64,000 nucleotides of DNA from UBA7867 sp964579205 (GCA_964579205.1 CAZOFH010000003.1:1-64000), one strand, 5' to 3'. Shown: positions 1 to 9,671, numbered from the stretch's first letter. Notes: generated by a model from the letters alone, not told the origin. Numbers and translations are program-made.

Positions 1-153
1 ACTACTTTTTTCAAAAATATCAACTAAATTCGACCACTTTTTCAAAAATTTTTAATTTTTTTGGCGTTTTTGGGGTGTTTTTTTGGCGTTTTTTTATGAA
101 AAAATGATGGAATTTTGCTCTATCATACTATTGTTTCCGTCCAAGCCAGCACA

Positions 154-2436
154 TTATGCAGCAGTTGTACTGGTAGTAATTTCAGCGAAAAACTGCATAT
201 TAGCCGAATAGTATGACGGCGGCACCAGAATATAGTTTACCTGATAAGTTTTGTCGCCAATCATGACCGCAGCGGGATGCCCCAACATATCTTGATAAAG
301 TTGCGAAGAAAACAGTTCATCATACTCGGCATCGGTAGTATCGGTAGCAGGGGCGCTAATATATTTTAGACTCAATTTTTCAGTCGTGGTGTCGGTAGTA
401 GTCAATTCCGTCAAGAAATATAGCACTTTCATTTGGTTAAACACGGTATTTATCGGAGTAGCGCTGAGTGACTGCCACCCAGTAGCCGCAGTAGGGAAAT
501 CAATCGTTTCGCCCAAATCCGCCACATAATAATATATATCCTGCCCTGAGGTATTGATAATCTGGTGACTGGTATTGTCATAAGCGCGTGTGTTGCAGGT
601 CAAGCGCAAGGTGTAATTTAGGCTAGTGTCGACACGAATAAATTTCAAGACCTTGCCCGACTCCGACTGATAATCTTCCTCTGTAAAATTCACCGTCTCG
701 GTAGTGAAATCCTCCTGATTGCTTGCCTTTATTTGATATGTAAAAGACTCATAAGCCAAGTAATATACACCCTCGGTAGTCTCGACATCTATTTGGAAAC
801 AAAGCAGTACATAAGCATTATTTTTCACCTCGGCGGTATTTAGATAATACACAGGCGCGATATTGCCCTCGCTATCGGTGTGGGTGTAATCGACATAAAT
901 AATGCCACCAAAATGCTCGTTGACAGGCCTATCATTGGCATCCACCTCAAAGCCACAAAGGTATGGGTTTAGGTCTGCGGTCAAATGGTCCACGCCCTCG
1001 AGAGTGAGTTTGAGCGCATTGTTGATAGTTTCGTTTTTGTCGTAAACAAGGTATGCGAAACCGTATTGCGCGTTGTTGAAATTCTCGATGAATGCAGGGT
1101 TTGCCTCCAAAATCTCGAGGATGTCAGCCCTAGGAATGTGAACGAAAAATGTCGCGCCACTTTTGATGACATACTCGCTAATGTCGACCGTAGTCACGTC
1201 GTCTTCACTAATATTTGCCGAAGTCGACAGGTACAAGTGGTCCCAAGACTCAGCACTTTGCCCCTCATCGCGGTTAAAATGCCCGATGCCGGCGATAGAC
1301 ATAATGATATCATCCTCGACCCAAAGACGATTGCGCTCCGCCAAGTCTTGCTGGCGTTTTTCGGTAATATTGGAATCAGTAATGTTACAGAAAATCAGCC
1401 CAGTATACGAGAGAGCATAGAATGAATGGGTGGCACCATCGGCGTCTTGATAAGAGACGACCTGCAGTTCATCACTCCCTGCCTCAGCAGGCGACATCAA
1501 ACCGCTGTTTTGGGCGAGGTCGCTCTGAGTCGCCAGCCCTGTGACAGTAGAGCCGTCCAGCAGCGTGCTGATAGCGAATGTGCCTGCGAACTTGTTTGGA
1601 GAATTTGGCGTACTAGAGGTGATAGCCGACATATAATTCCACTCGTCGCGGTCGATATTTACCGACATAATGCGGCAATCGGTGACGCCGACTTTGTATT
1701 GATAAAAATTCAAATTCAGTTTGTCGAGGCTGGCTGCCACGGCTTTTGCACTAGGGTCGGTAGTAGTCGCATTTTTGTCTTGAAAAAAGAGCATTGTGGT
1801 ATTGGTCGGCACAAAGAAAATCGCGTACGAGCCGAATGGTAGGCTGATAGCGGTGCCGTTCGCGGTCTGAATACTTTTTGTACCAATAAGGCTAGTGAGG
1901 TCGGCAGAATTGCTGACCACAGCGTCGACTGGCTCTTCGTCAAATACGACATATTTTAGTTTGCCGTCTTGCAAATTTGCGTTGAGTTCTAGGCGAACCT
2001 CGCCGACTACACATTCCGCAAAATCTACCGTCAGCACGGTCGCTTCGGTCACTTTGCTAATGGTGTATGACCATTCGATTTCGTGCGAAAGAGGAGTCGC
2101 GGCGGTGTAAGTTTCGCTAGTGGTTACATCGCGCAACTGGCTAGTAGTGACAGGCTGCCCATTTTGCTGAACACTCAAATTATCAGGACGATAGCCGTTT
2201 TTAAACTTGATTTTAAAAGTCGCGCTCGCATCTTGTGCCACTTGTCCGCTCGGGTCGCTCAGCACATCAAAATATCTGGTGTCAGGAGTGTTTTTGAGTT
2301 GTAACTGAACGGCAACTTTTGGCAAATCGCCCGACTGGTCGCCCGCACAGCCCGCAAAGAGACAAATCGGCAACAAAACGAGCATTAGCGCAAACATAAA
2401 AAATATCCGCTTGTTGATAAATATCCGTTTATTCAT
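154..2436 (-). CDS. Large secreted lipoprotein, function unknown
   Basis: A 760-residue protein with a lipoprotein signal peptide: a basic N-terminus with a repeated NKRIF motif, a hydrophobic stretch at about residues 12-27, and a lipobox ending FAGC near residue 30. It should be lipid-anchored on the outer face of the membrane. The mature part is rich in Thr, Asp and Asn with no further membrane segments, and the C-terminus is Thr-rich. I recognise no catalytic motif. A second lipoprotein of similar style lies at 53379. The ATG is preceded by AAGGAGA on the minus strand. It looks single-gene, with a promoter just upstream. Ligand binding or envelope maintenance would fit, but that is a guess. 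Confidence 0.8.
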   Translation of the reverse strand: MNKRIFINKRIFFMFALMLVLLPICLFAGCAGDQSGDLPKVAVQLQLKNTPDTRYFDVLSDPSGQVAQDASATFKIKFKNGYRPDNLSVQQNGQPVTTSQLRDVTTSETYTAATPLSHEIEWSYTISKVTEATVLTVDFAECVVGEVRLELNANLQDGKLKYVVFDEEPVDAVVSNSADLTSLIGTKSIQTANGTAISLPFGSYAIFFVPTNTTMLFFQDKNATTTDPSAKAVAASLDKLNLNFYQYKVGVTDCRIMSVNIDRDEWNYMSAITSSTPNSPNKFAGTFAISTLLDGSTVTGLATQSDLAQNSGLMSPAEAGSDELQVVSYQDADGATHSFYALSYTGLIFCNITDSNITEKRQQDLAERNRLWVEDDIIMSIAGIGHFNRDEGQSAESWDHLYLSTSANISEDDVTTVDISEYVIKSGATFFVHIPRADILEILEANPAFIENFNNAQYGFAYLVYDKNETINNALKLTLEGVDHLTADLNPYLCGFEVDANDRPVNEHFGGIIYVDYTHTDSEGNIAPVYYLNTAEVKNNAYVLLCFQIDVETTEGVYYLAYESFTYQIKASNQEDFTTETVNFTEEDYQSESGKVLKFIRVDTSLNYTLRLTCNTRAYDNTSHQIINTSGQDIYYYVADLGETIDFPTAATGWQSLSATPINTVFNQMKVLYFLTELTTTDTTTEKLSLKYISAPATDTTDAEYDELFSSQLYQDMLGHPAAVMIGDKTYQVNYILVPPSYYSANMQFFAEITTSTTAA

Positions 2437-2459
2437 AATTTTCTCCTTATTTTTTATTT

Positions 2460-2487
2460 ATTATATATCATTTTTCGCAAATAACAA
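2460..2487 (-). promoter_or_regulatory. Sigma-A promoter for the lipoprotein gene
   Basis: On the minus strand TTGTTA and TATAAT are 16 bp apart, about 25 bp before the start codon at 2436. Confidence 0.45.
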
Positions 2488-2658
2488 AACAAATCCGCCT
2501 TTTTTTTAAATTTTTTCCGATTTTTTTGTTATTTTTACTGATTTTTTATTTATTTTTGGGGTGTAGTCTTTGCATCTCCCTTATTTTTTTATTTATTTTT
2601 TGCGATTTTTTCTATTTCAATTTTCGATTTTTAATTTTCGCTGATTTTATTACATTTG

Positions 2659-2687
2659 TTGACATTTATCTAATTTTGCTATATAAT
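2659..2687 (+). promoter_or_regulatory. Sigma-A promoter for the ASCH gene
   Basis: Perfect TTGACA and TATAAT hexamers separated by 17 bp, about 55 bp before the ATG at 2742. The rest of the 305-bp gap 2437-2741 is very T-rich and holds no gene. Confidence 0.75.
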
Positions 2688-2741
2688 ATTTTTGAAAATC
2701 TTACGACTCCCCAACAACAAAAACACACTCAAGGAGGCGAG

Positions 2742-3080
2742 ATGAAAGGTCTGATTATCAAAGAATTTTGGCTGAATAAAATATTTAACAATGAAAAAAC
2801 GTGGGAAATTCGCGGTTCTGACACCAAAATTCGCGGGAAAATCTACCTTATTCAGAGCGGAACGAAGCACATTTACGGCGAATGCGAAATTATCGACTCA
2901 AAGAAACTGTCGCTAACCGACTATCAAAACAACTCAGACAAACACTGCATTCATCAAGGGCTCGATGCGCTGCCATACAAGAATACTTTTGCGTGGATCA
3001 TCGCCAATGCAAAAAAGTATCCGCAGCCAATCCCATACCAGCATCCTTGTGGCGCAATTATTTGGGTAAATATTGATTAA
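2742..3080 (+). CDS. ASCH-domain protein
   Basis: A 112-residue protein. The start is the ATG behind AAGGAGG (2731-2737); upstream in-frame sequence is T-rich non-coding. An N-terminal beta strand is followed by the short motif EKTWEIRG, a variant of the ASCH family signature (GxKxxExR), then GKIYLIQSG and a C-terminal GAIIW strand. ASCH domains share the PUA-like fold and are thought to bind RNA or modified nucleotides, acting as nucleases or readers. The second half has HxGLDAL and FAWII segments that fit the small beta-barrel. It stands alone with its own promoter in an accessory region and may be horizontally acquired. Confidence 0.75.
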   Translation: MKGLIIKEFWLNKIFNNEKTWEIRGSDTKIRGKIYLIQSGTKHIYGECEIIDSKKLSLTDYQNNSDKHCIHQGLDALPYKNTFAWIIANAKKYPQPIPYQHPCGAIIWVNID

Positions 3081-3638
3081 AAATAAAAAGACTTAATAAA
3101 AACACCTCTTTTTTAGCAGAAAAATCGCCAAAACACATATTTAGGCATTTTTTGATGCGGAATTCTGGAGGTGTTTGTTGTTATTCAATTTGCACAAAAG
3201 CAATTTTTGCGCACCCGACAGTAACTGCACAGTCCCACCCCAAGCGTCCGCTCACGCAACCAAAACGCGCACCATCACGCAACCAATCACTCACCTCAGC
3301 CAATACAAACAACCAGTCCCCCCCCCTAGCCAGCACCAAAAAACACGCAAGCACTCGACCATCCGACATCATTGATAGGCCAAAACCTCGTCGAATTCGC
3401 TTCAATCACAGCAAACAACTATGTGCAAAAATGCATCAATCGCCCACAAAAACAAAAAGGGCGACATTGCCCACCATACAAAATCAACATATAACCGCGC
3501 CGAAATTACGCCCGCCGAATACAATTATACCAAAAAATCTTCACAAAAATTCAAAGACTACCCCACCACGAGCACAATTCAAGCACAATTCAAGCCCAAC
3601 AAAAGCGCAGCAAAAATGTGGCAAAAGCCTTAAAAATC
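3081..3638. other. Gene-free stretch, A/C-rich on the plus strand
   Basis: No supported gene. Plus-strand open frames here are low-complexity (Thr, Pro, Lys, Asn, Gln) and lack ribosome binding sites. An inverted repeat, AACACCTC with GAGGTGTT, brackets 3098-3177 and could form a long-looped stem after the ASCH gene. The strong A/C bias resembles other gene-free stretches at 9.1-9.6 and 34-35.4 kb. Confidence 0.5.
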
Positions 3639-3896
3639 TTATGACTCGCCGCCCACCGACTCAAGATAATGAACCTTTTTGCCAGTTTTGATAGCGTAAT
3701 CAACCTCAGATTGCGTGCTAGCGCCGATATAGCCGCCCCTGTTAGTGAAGGGCAACCTTCCAAAAATCACAAGATTTCCCCCGTGTTCTTTGTTGAAAGA
3801 TAGATAATCATAAATTTTACATGCAAAAATGCCGACACTACCACCTACATATGCACCACCCCAAATCCCCCAAATACTTGCATTTTTGGTGATTTT
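3639..3896 (-). pseudogene. Gene remnant with an intact C-terminal end
   Basis: On the minus strand, 85 codons are open between an upstream TAA at 3897-3899 and a TAA at 3639-3641, with no ATG. The translation begins with a Gly-rich segment (IWGGAYVGGSVGIFACKIYDYL), cut here only for description, and continues with NLVIFGRLPF, GGYIGASTQSEVDYAI and GKKVHYLE. The pattern GxSTQxEvDYAixxGKkVxYLE resembles the C-terminal end of small phage and plasmid proteins of the nucleoside 2-deoxyribosyltransferase-like type. That assignment is from memory of the pattern only. The absence of a start codon suggests a decayed gene. Confidence 0.4.
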
Positions 3897-4042
3897 TTAT
3901 CCTTATCACACCGTCCTTTTCGCGGCGCTTTTCGAATACACTGCGGCTTGCCGCGAGCACTCTCGCGTGCATCCAAGAACCTGCGATAAAGCCCCTCAAC
4001 CGCATAAAATTACTTGCATTTCGTGATAAATTGTGTAATAAT

Positions 4043-4234
4043 ATGAACAATACTATCTACGATATTGCCAAAAAGCGTTATGGGAAAAGCGATTTGGAGG
4101 AGGGCATTAGTCGTTACGGTAAAAGCAAAAAGGTTGAGTTTTTTGCCGAATTGTATGCTAATATGCTGTTATCGCGCGAGCCAACAAATTTAGCAAAAGC
4201 ATTAAAATTATATTTAAAGGGGAAGAAGCAATGA
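4043..4234 (+). CDS. Small protein resembling the tail of a phage head-morphogenesis protein
   Basis: A 63-residue frame from ATG 4043. Its middle, ISRYGKSKKVEFFAELYAN, matches the pattern YGxxxxxEFFAExxAN that I associate with the C-terminal part of phage Mu gpF/SPP1 gp7-like capsid proteins. No Shine-Dalgarno is visible and the frame is open further upstream (TTG at 4031), so this may be the surviving 3' end of a longer gene. Its stop overlaps the next start (ATGA at 4231-4234), so the two were translationally coupled. Phage origin is an inference. Confidence 0.4.
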   Translation: MNNTIYDIAKKRYGKSDLEEGISRYGKSKKVEFFAELYANMLLSREPTNLAKALKLYLKGKKQ

Positions 4235-4398
4235 TTCAGACACATCCGTATTTTATGGAAAAAGAAGAATGGTACAATTATGACGCCGAGACAGGCACGT
4301 TCACTCTTACAGACAAGGCCACACCCAAAGCACGCAAAAGTTATGAGGAGTGGATAAATCAGGAGCCATACGACCCAATTTTTTTTCGGGCTCAATAA
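4231..4398 (+). CDS. N-terminal half of a frameshifted small protein
   Basis: Starts in an ATGA overlap with the previous gene and encodes 55 residues (MIQTHPYFMEKEEWYNYDAE then KARKSYEEWINQ). It ends at TAA 4396-4398 just after a run of eight T residues (4379-4386). Removing one T would join it to the frame that ends at 4585, giving a protein of about 117 residues. Function unknown; probably phage-related from its neighbour. Confidence 0.4.
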   Translation: MIQTHPYFMEKEEWYNYDAETGTFTLTDKATPKARKSYEEWINQEPYDPIFFRAQ

Positions 4399-4408
4399 TG
4401 AAGAATTT

Positions 4409-4585
4409 ATGCAAGCCGTAGACGCTCAGTTAAAATGGCTGAATGATGACTCCAATTATGACCGAGTACGCAACAATCGCCATTACAGAAAACGCGAATG
4501 GCTGAAGGAAAAGCGCGCAAAGGAAGAAGCAAAACGCAATCAGATGCTCGCAGATGCCACCAAAAACGAAACGTCTGCCGAATAG
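4409..4585 (+). pseudogene. C-terminal half of the frameshifted protein
   Basis: This frame is continuous with the gene at 4231 if one T is removed from the T8 run. It reads EEFMQAVDAQLKWLNDDSN, then a basic Arg/Lys-rich helix, and ends ATKNETSAE at TAG 4583-4585. The first in-frame ATG is at 4409, without a good ribosome binding site. It could be a true frameshift mutation, a slippage site, or a homopolymer sequencing error. Confidence 0.4.
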
Positions 4586-5519
4586 CCCACACCGCCTAGC
4601 GCTTTTTAACACATTTTTATTGATTTTTGAGTCATTTATTAAAATTTAAATCCGCGCGCTTGATAAAAGTCAACCAGAAATTCTATTATAATAGGAAAAT
4701 GCAGCCCCAATCAAATCAAACTAATTTACCCCATTAATGTGCAGCGTTCGAGAGTGAATATGTCAGCATTTCATAAAAATAGAATTGAAAACAACCGCAG
4801 AAAATGCAGATAAAGAAGTTTTTCTCTATAAAAATTCTAGATTAGCGGCCGATATTTGCGTAAATTCAAAATTTTATACAGCCAAATTGAATGTAGGAAT
4901 AAAAATAAACAGATACCGCCAGATATCTGTCTCAAAGTGGTTGTCGGAACACTTTAGCATGCCGATACAATGCACAAAAATCGTTGTACAAGGCCCCACA
5001 ACTCTAAAACAGAGTGTACACTTAAAATTTCAAAAAATCAACCCCAAAACCAAAAATTTTTATATTTTTTTGAAAAAACGCTAAACTTGTTCGATATTTC
5101 AATATAATATAAATAAATTATCAAGCAATATGACAAGAATTAATCACACTCTTAACCTTACCATCATATTTCGCCACTATAGCCCTAATTTATATAAGGA
5201 AGCTGTATATCGCTCGTTCGCAAGGGCGATTTTTTATTAATAAAAAGCGGAAAGTTATACTCAAATCTTTAATTTTTACACAAGAAATGTGCCAAAATTG
5301 TCAAAATTGCCATTCAAAAAATCTTTTTACGGACTTCCCCACAATCCAATATAAGCCAAATAAAGACCTTACTTCAATCAGCCAGCAAAAAAGCGAGATT
5401 TAGTTTGTGAAAAAGCGATTTTATCCTTAAAAATCCTAATTTTTCGTAAAATAAAAAGCAGCCCCAACAATATTGAGGTCGCCTTTTTTATGTAAAATAA
5501 CAAAATTTTAATAATAAAA
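4586..5519. other. Gene-poor stretch with one doubtful open frame
   Basis: About 930 bp without a convincing gene. A 99-codon plus-strand frame (4785-5084, TTG start, no ribosome binding site) has mixed composition and may be a remnant. ATCGC/GCGAT with a T run near 5208-5236 could be a weak terminator. The rest is A/T-rich. Confidence 0.4.
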
Positions 5520-6518
5520 TTAGTCGCCATTGCAAAGTTTTTGGATTGTATTTTTTGCGTTTTTTCCGAAAGAAATAATCAGCGAGCCATCTTTAGTTTT
5601 CTTGCAATATCCAGCATCATAACAGTCGTAATTTACATAAATTTGCCCCTCAACATCATCAAAAACTTCCTCTTCCGTATCCGCAAACAATCCATCCACC
5701 TCTATGCATTCCTCAGCCAAAACACCTTTGTAACCCGGACAATATTCTACATACAAATGACAAATATCGTGCATGTCTTCCCCCTTTTTGCCGCACAACC
5801 GCCTCTCAAAATCAACGACCTTTAATTCTTTTTCATTATCAAAAAGATGATTTTGTCGTGGCGCAAAATCTTTATCTAATTTTATTTTGATATAACCACC
5901 GACCGCTTTTCTGTACAAATCGCCGGCACCCCATTCTAGCCGATTATCAAAATTGATATTTACTTCTTCTATCTCCGAGTTATAAACAACGAAACTCTCG
6001 CAGTTCTCAAAGTCCAAATCTATATTTCGTATATCTTCTTTTCTCAAATTTTTTATGCTTACGCAATGATTTTCACTTCGATAATCCCCCATCCGCGGCT
6101 GCGGCAAAAACTCAAACACCAAGCAATCGCCATCCATTTTTGCCTGCAGTTCGCAGTGCAGTACCTTGTGCCAATTATTGCTATCAAACAGCCAAATTTC
6201 CGTTATCCGGCTTTCCTCGATGCATCTATTCTCTATATATGATTTTCTATCTTTTTTGAAAACAGCCTCGTTATATAGAAAATACTCACTCTTAATTAAT
6301 GCCGGCTTGTCACTAATCGCCAGTTTCAAATACCCACTTTCAACGACAGGATTGTATCCCTGATAACTCCGAATAAGTTTGTCATAAACATTTATCGAAA
6401 AATCAACAACCTCAGCCCCTTCAATTTCCAAAAAGTCCCCATTTTCAAAAAATAAATACAAAAACTCCACTTCATCTTTTGCATATTTCATCTTTGGACA
6501 AAAATAATCATTAACCAT
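5520..6518 (-). CDS. Hypothetical protein, 332 aa
   Basis: An acidic, soluble protein with no signal peptide or membrane segment. Composition is normal for a folded protein, with many aromatic residues and regular beta-strand patterns. Candidate starts are ATG at 6518 (GGAGGT about 13 bp upstream on the minus strand) or the internal ATG ten codons later. I do not recognise a family; the C-terminal half has Cys residues (RRLCGKKGED, HLYVEYCPGY, YDCYDAGYC) but not in a clear metal-binding pattern. It sits alone between gene remnants and a tRNA, which suggests an accessory gene, perhaps an immunity or phage-defence type protein. That role is a guess. Confidence 0.6.
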   Translation of the reverse strand: MVNDYFCPKMKYAKDEVEFLYLFFENGDFLEIEGAEVVDFSINVYDKLIRSYQGYNPVVESGYLKLAISDKPALIKSEYFLYNEAVFKKDRKSYIENRCIEESRITEIWLFDSNNWHKVLHCELQAKMDGDCLVFEFLPQPRMGDYRSENHCVSIKNLRKEDIRNIDLDFENCESFVVYNSEIEEVNINFDNRLEWGAGDLYRKAVGGYIKIKLDKDFAPRQNHLFDNEKELKVVDFERRLCGKKGEDMHDICHLYVEYCPGYKGVLAEECIEVDGLFADTEEEVFDDVEGQIYVNYDCYDAGYCKKTKDGSLIISFGKNAKNTIQKLCNGD

Positions 6519-7075
6519 AACTACAACCTACCTCCATCTTTTTACACATAATAGCACAATCCTCCCCCAAAAGCAATAATTCAGCAATATTTTTTATAAA
6601 CAGATATTTTTTTACAAAATTTATACCACAAAAAATTTTTGATACCCCCACCTCCGCTATATCCTTATGGCATAACGCCAAATATCAAAAAACAACAAGT
6701 CTAAAATCATTCATCCCTCACGCTAGTAACGATTTGCATCAAAACCGCACCAAAATCGCAAATCTAATAACAACTATATTCCCCTTTTCCGTTTTAAAAA
6801 CCCATCACCTAGTATTTTGCCTAAAACATCATCCTCGCACATAACTCAACAGTACTGCGGCGCGCGACTCTTAAGCCCCTTCGGACTCAAACCAACTCTT
6901 TGCACAGCCCTAACACGGACATTCACCCCCCCCAAAAAAAATAACAGCCAACCACGCTCGCTCCCAAAGTGCACCCAAACTAAAAATTAACCACCATACT
7001 CTTCACTTTTCACTCTTAATTTTTCACTTTTTACTCTTAACTCTTCACTTAAAAATTTGTAAAACATTTTTGTAT
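6519..7075. other. Gene-free stretch before the tRNA-Arg-like sequence
   Basis: About 560 bp without a gene. It is A/C-rich on the plus strand and ends with short imperfect direct repeats of CTCTTCACTTTTCACTCTTAA type (about 7008-7050). Confidence 0.5.
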
Positions 7076-7152
<77 letters not shown>

Positions 7153-7189
7153 ATTTTGACTCCAAATTTTTGGAATTTTTCTTTTTCTA

Positions 7190-7218
7190 TTTCAATTTAT
7201 TACAGTATATGCTATAAT
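7190..7218 (+). promoter_or_regulatory. Putative promoter for the 239-aa membrane protein
   Basis: TTTCAA, 17 bp, TATAAT; the -10 lies about 18 bp before the ATG at 7236. Confidence 0.5.
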
Positions 7219-7235
7219 ACAAATGGAGAAATTGT

Positions 7236-7955
7236 ATGAACGACCATAATATAAATTTAAATCTTCCTAAAGACCCTAAGCGCAAAATTTGGTTAGACTG
7301 GATTCAAATTGTAGTCAGCATTTTAACATTGGTAATATCATTTGTTGCTTTATTTGTTACTATACCAGCCGTAATAAATAATTCAAATGAACAAACCCAA
7401 GTTGTTATTGAACCTCGTGATGGCGACATAATCGTTAAAGACGGAGACAATTATAAATTGCTTCAACTTATAAATCAAACGGATATTAGTTTTCCTACAA
7501 AGGTTCAAGAAATTCAATATAAGTATTTAGAAAGCAATTCATCATGCAGGATTGACATATTGAATACATCAAATGAAGATTGGAGCAAAAGAGATTCTTT
7601 TAAATATGTGGTTAATAGTTTTTCAATCAATCCTAACAAAGTAATTAATTTGTTAGATAATATTGAACAAATAAGTGTTTATTGTGATCTATATGCAGAA
7701 CAAAATATTTCTACTGTAATTCAACTTTCCGATGATGATGCTTTTAAATTTGATATGCGAAAATCAATTTCAGACAAGAGTTTTGAGGTAACGAAATCAA
7801 ATATTACATCATCAAAAGAGTATGTTACAAATGAGCTTAATGATGGCATTGAGTGGGTAAAAATTCGCGTCGAAATAGTGTATCAAATAGGAGAACGGTT
7901 AATTTCTGACACTATTACTTCTGATTGGATAGAAACTGATGCTGATATGATATAA
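7236..7955 (+). CDS. Single-pass membrane protein, function unknown
   Basis: A 239-residue protein. A basic start (KDPKRKIWLDW) precedes one membrane helix at about residues 25-48, so most of the protein is probably outside the cell. The outer part is polar with no motif I recognise. GGAGA lies seven bases before the ATG. Codon use is much more A/T-rich than in the neighbouring housekeeping genes, which suggests transfer. It has its own promoter and a strong terminator and sits directly downstream of the damaged tRNA. Confidence 0.65.
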   Translation: MNDHNINLNLPKDPKRKIWLDWIQIVVSILTLVISFVALFVTIPAVINNSNEQTQVVIEPRDGDIIVKDGDNYKLLQLINQTDISFPTKVQEIQYKYLESNSSCRIDILNTSNEDWSKRDSFKYVVNSFSINPNKVINLLDNIEQISVYCDLYAEQNISTVIQLSDDDAFKFDMRKSISDKSFEVTKSNITSSKEYVTNELNDGIEWVKIRVEIVYQIGERLISDTITSDWIETDADMI

Positions 7956-7983
7956 AAAGACGACTTTATTTAGTCGTCTTTTT
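7954..7983 (+). terminator. Rho-independent terminator
   Basis: Perfect stem AAAAAGACGAC/GTCGTCTTTTT with an 8-base loop, starting just at the stop codon of the 239-aa gene. Being symmetric, it could also serve the opposite strand. Confidence 0.85.
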
Positions 7984-8222
7984 AATATTTATTTTGAACA
8001 ATCTCTTTCATTTCTTCAACACTAAATCCGCAGACATCTAAAAATTAAACATTCTATTATCACATTCGCAACAAAATAGGCACAAACTGCTTCTTTTGTA
8101 AATGGAGTTAACTCACCATGAGTTTTACGGTTTCTATTGGAAGAGAAATGAGAACCTAGTAATTGTGGCGTTTTACTATCTCATAATGATTTGTTAATTC
8201 ATTGATAAAATGGGGAAACGAC
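7982..8222 (-). pseudogene. Decayed gene with several frameshifts
   Basis: Three minus-strand frames join into one protein-like sequence if shifts are allowed. They are MSFPHFINELTNHYEI (about 8222), then SKTPQLLGSHFSSNRNRK with ELTPFTKEAVCAYFVANVII (about 8200-8045), then LDVCGFSVEEMKEIVQNKY ending at TAA 7982-7984. Each piece is more protein-like than the AT-rich surroundings. The family is unknown. It may be a relic of the same acquired block as the neighbouring gene. Confidence 0.4.
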
Positions 8223-8813
8223 ATCTTTATAGCGCCTTAAACATTTATTATATTTCTTTTCTACGGATTGAAAAGTCTTGTTTATTCGTCTATAATCTTT
8301 TTTATGATTTTTCTTTGTTTGCTATTATAATTACTTTGGGATTCAAAAAATAGTGTGCCATTTTTTTGATAGTTTTTATAAAAATTTTTTAATTTCGAAC
8401 TTAATTTTTGCTTTTTTGTGCCTTTTTAGTGTAAGGATATTTCATTTAAACAATACCAACTGCAACTACAAATTGCAAAACTATACCCAAATTACACCAC
8501 TTTTTAATTTGTCAATACATACACTTTTTCAAAAATTTGAAATATGATTTTTGTGTAATTGATATTAGCGATGATGCATTTTGTTATGTTTTTGTTTGGG
8601 TAATGTTGGGGGAATGTTATGGAAATGTTGTGTTTTGTTTACATAAAATTTGTATTTAGTTAGTGGTAATGATATCAAAAATGTGCTAACTTTTTAGTAG
8701 TTAATGTTAAGTGATGTCAAGTAATGATGAAATAACCGCAATAAATAGTATCAATGCCTATATTGAACAAACTAATTGTACCCTAACTGTACCTAAATTA
8801 TAAAATAACAAAC
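8223..8813. other. AT-rich gene-free stretch
   Basis: About 590 bp of very A/T-rich DNA without a supported gene. The minus-strand part near 8230-8340 may be further decayed coding sequence. Confidence 0.45.
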
Positions 8814-8838
8814 AAAAAAGCCCTATTTTTAGGGCTTT
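8814..8838 (-). terminator. Terminator of tRNA-Ser
   Basis: Perfect AAAAGCCCT/AGGGCTTTT hairpin directly downstream of the minus-strand tRNA-Ser. Confidence 0.8.
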
Positions 8839-8846
8839 TCCGAGCT

Positions 8847-8937
8847 TGGCGGAGAGGGAGGGATTTGAACCCTCGCTACGGTTTCCCGTACTGCGTCCTT
8901 AGCAGGGACGTCCCTTCGGCCTCTTGGGTACCTCTCC
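8847..8937 (-). tRNA. tRNA-Ser(GCU)
   Basis: A 91-nt class II tRNA on the minus strand. The acceptor stem GGAGAGG pairs with CCTCTCC, followed by discriminator G and an encoded CCA. The anticodon loop CTGCTAA gives anticodon GCT, decoding AGC/AGU serine codons. The long variable arm (around GCAGTACGGGAAACCGTAGC) is typical of serine tRNAs and the T loop is TTCAAAT. Its own promoter and terminator flank it. Confidence 0.95.
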
Positions 8938-9013
8938 AAAGACTTTAAAAATGCGAGCGGGAGCGCGGCGCAAAGGCGGACGAACTCCCTCTACTCCATT
9001 CTACGATAGACTG

Positions 9014-9042
9014 ATTATACCACAAGAATTTTTAAATGTCAA
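9014..9042 (-). promoter_or_regulatory. Strong sigma-A promoter for tRNA-Ser
   Basis: On the minus strand, consensus TTGACA and TATAAT are separated by exactly 17 bp, about 70 bp upstream of the mature tRNA 5' end. Confidence 0.85.
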
Positions 9043-9643
9043 CAAAAAAAATAAAATTAATTGCGCTCAGCCACGCGATTTTTGACATATTGCGGAATAC
9101 TCCCCTAATCAATAGGTGTCTAACTCCCAAAACTCAAGGAAAAATCCTGAAAAATAGCAAACATCCTACCACTTCCTCAATTAAAACAAACACCTAAAAA
9201 TCACTAATAATTCATCAAAAACGAAGTTACCAATAAAATTACCGAAAAACATCAATGGATCCCCAAAAATCACTGTAAAATCACATAAACACCACCCCCC
9301 AATATCATTAAAGAAATCAAAAAAAATATCGCAAAAAACAACTAGTAAAGCACTAGTAATTAAATAAAAATCAAATAAAAGTCACCCAAAAATCATTAGC
9401 AAATCACTAAAAATACCTAAAGCAAATCGCAAGAAAATCGCCAAAATTTCACAAAACATCAACCTCTCAAATAACGATAAATTTCTAATAAATTACCAAC
9501 GCCCCCCCCAAAAAATAACAATACATCACACACAAAACCTAAATAAATCATAAAAAAATGAATACAAACTACTAATAATCGCTAATTCCACCCCAAAATC
9601 AAAAAATACCTAAAAATGCAAAATAAATAGCCAAAAAATACAA
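9043..9643. other. A/C-rich gene-free stretch
   Basis: About 600 bp built from degenerate AAAATCACTAAAAATCACC-like runs on the plus strand, nearly free of G. No gene, ribosome binding site or RNA fold recognised. The composition fits an unselected lagging-strand template or decayed repeats. Confidence 0.5.
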
Positions 9644-9671
9644 AAAAACGACTGAACAATCAGTCGTTTTT
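9644..9671 (-). terminator. Terminator of the MMPL transporter gene
   Basis: Perfect AAAAACGACTG/CAGTCGTTTTT hairpin with a 6-base loop, 50 bp past the stop codon at 9724 (minus strand). Confidence 0.85.

Noticed and set aside
3152..3691. Long plus-strand open frame (179 codons)
   Set aside because: Low-complexity Thr/Pro/Lys composition, no ribosome binding site, and it covers a minus-strand gene relic.
8353..8547. 64-codon plus-strand frame
   Set aside because: A/T-rich non-coding DNA; no start signals or protein-like pattern.
9043..9643. Degenerate AAAATCAC runs as a CRISPR array
   Set aside because: No constant repeat length, no conserved repeat and no spacers; simple biased composition.
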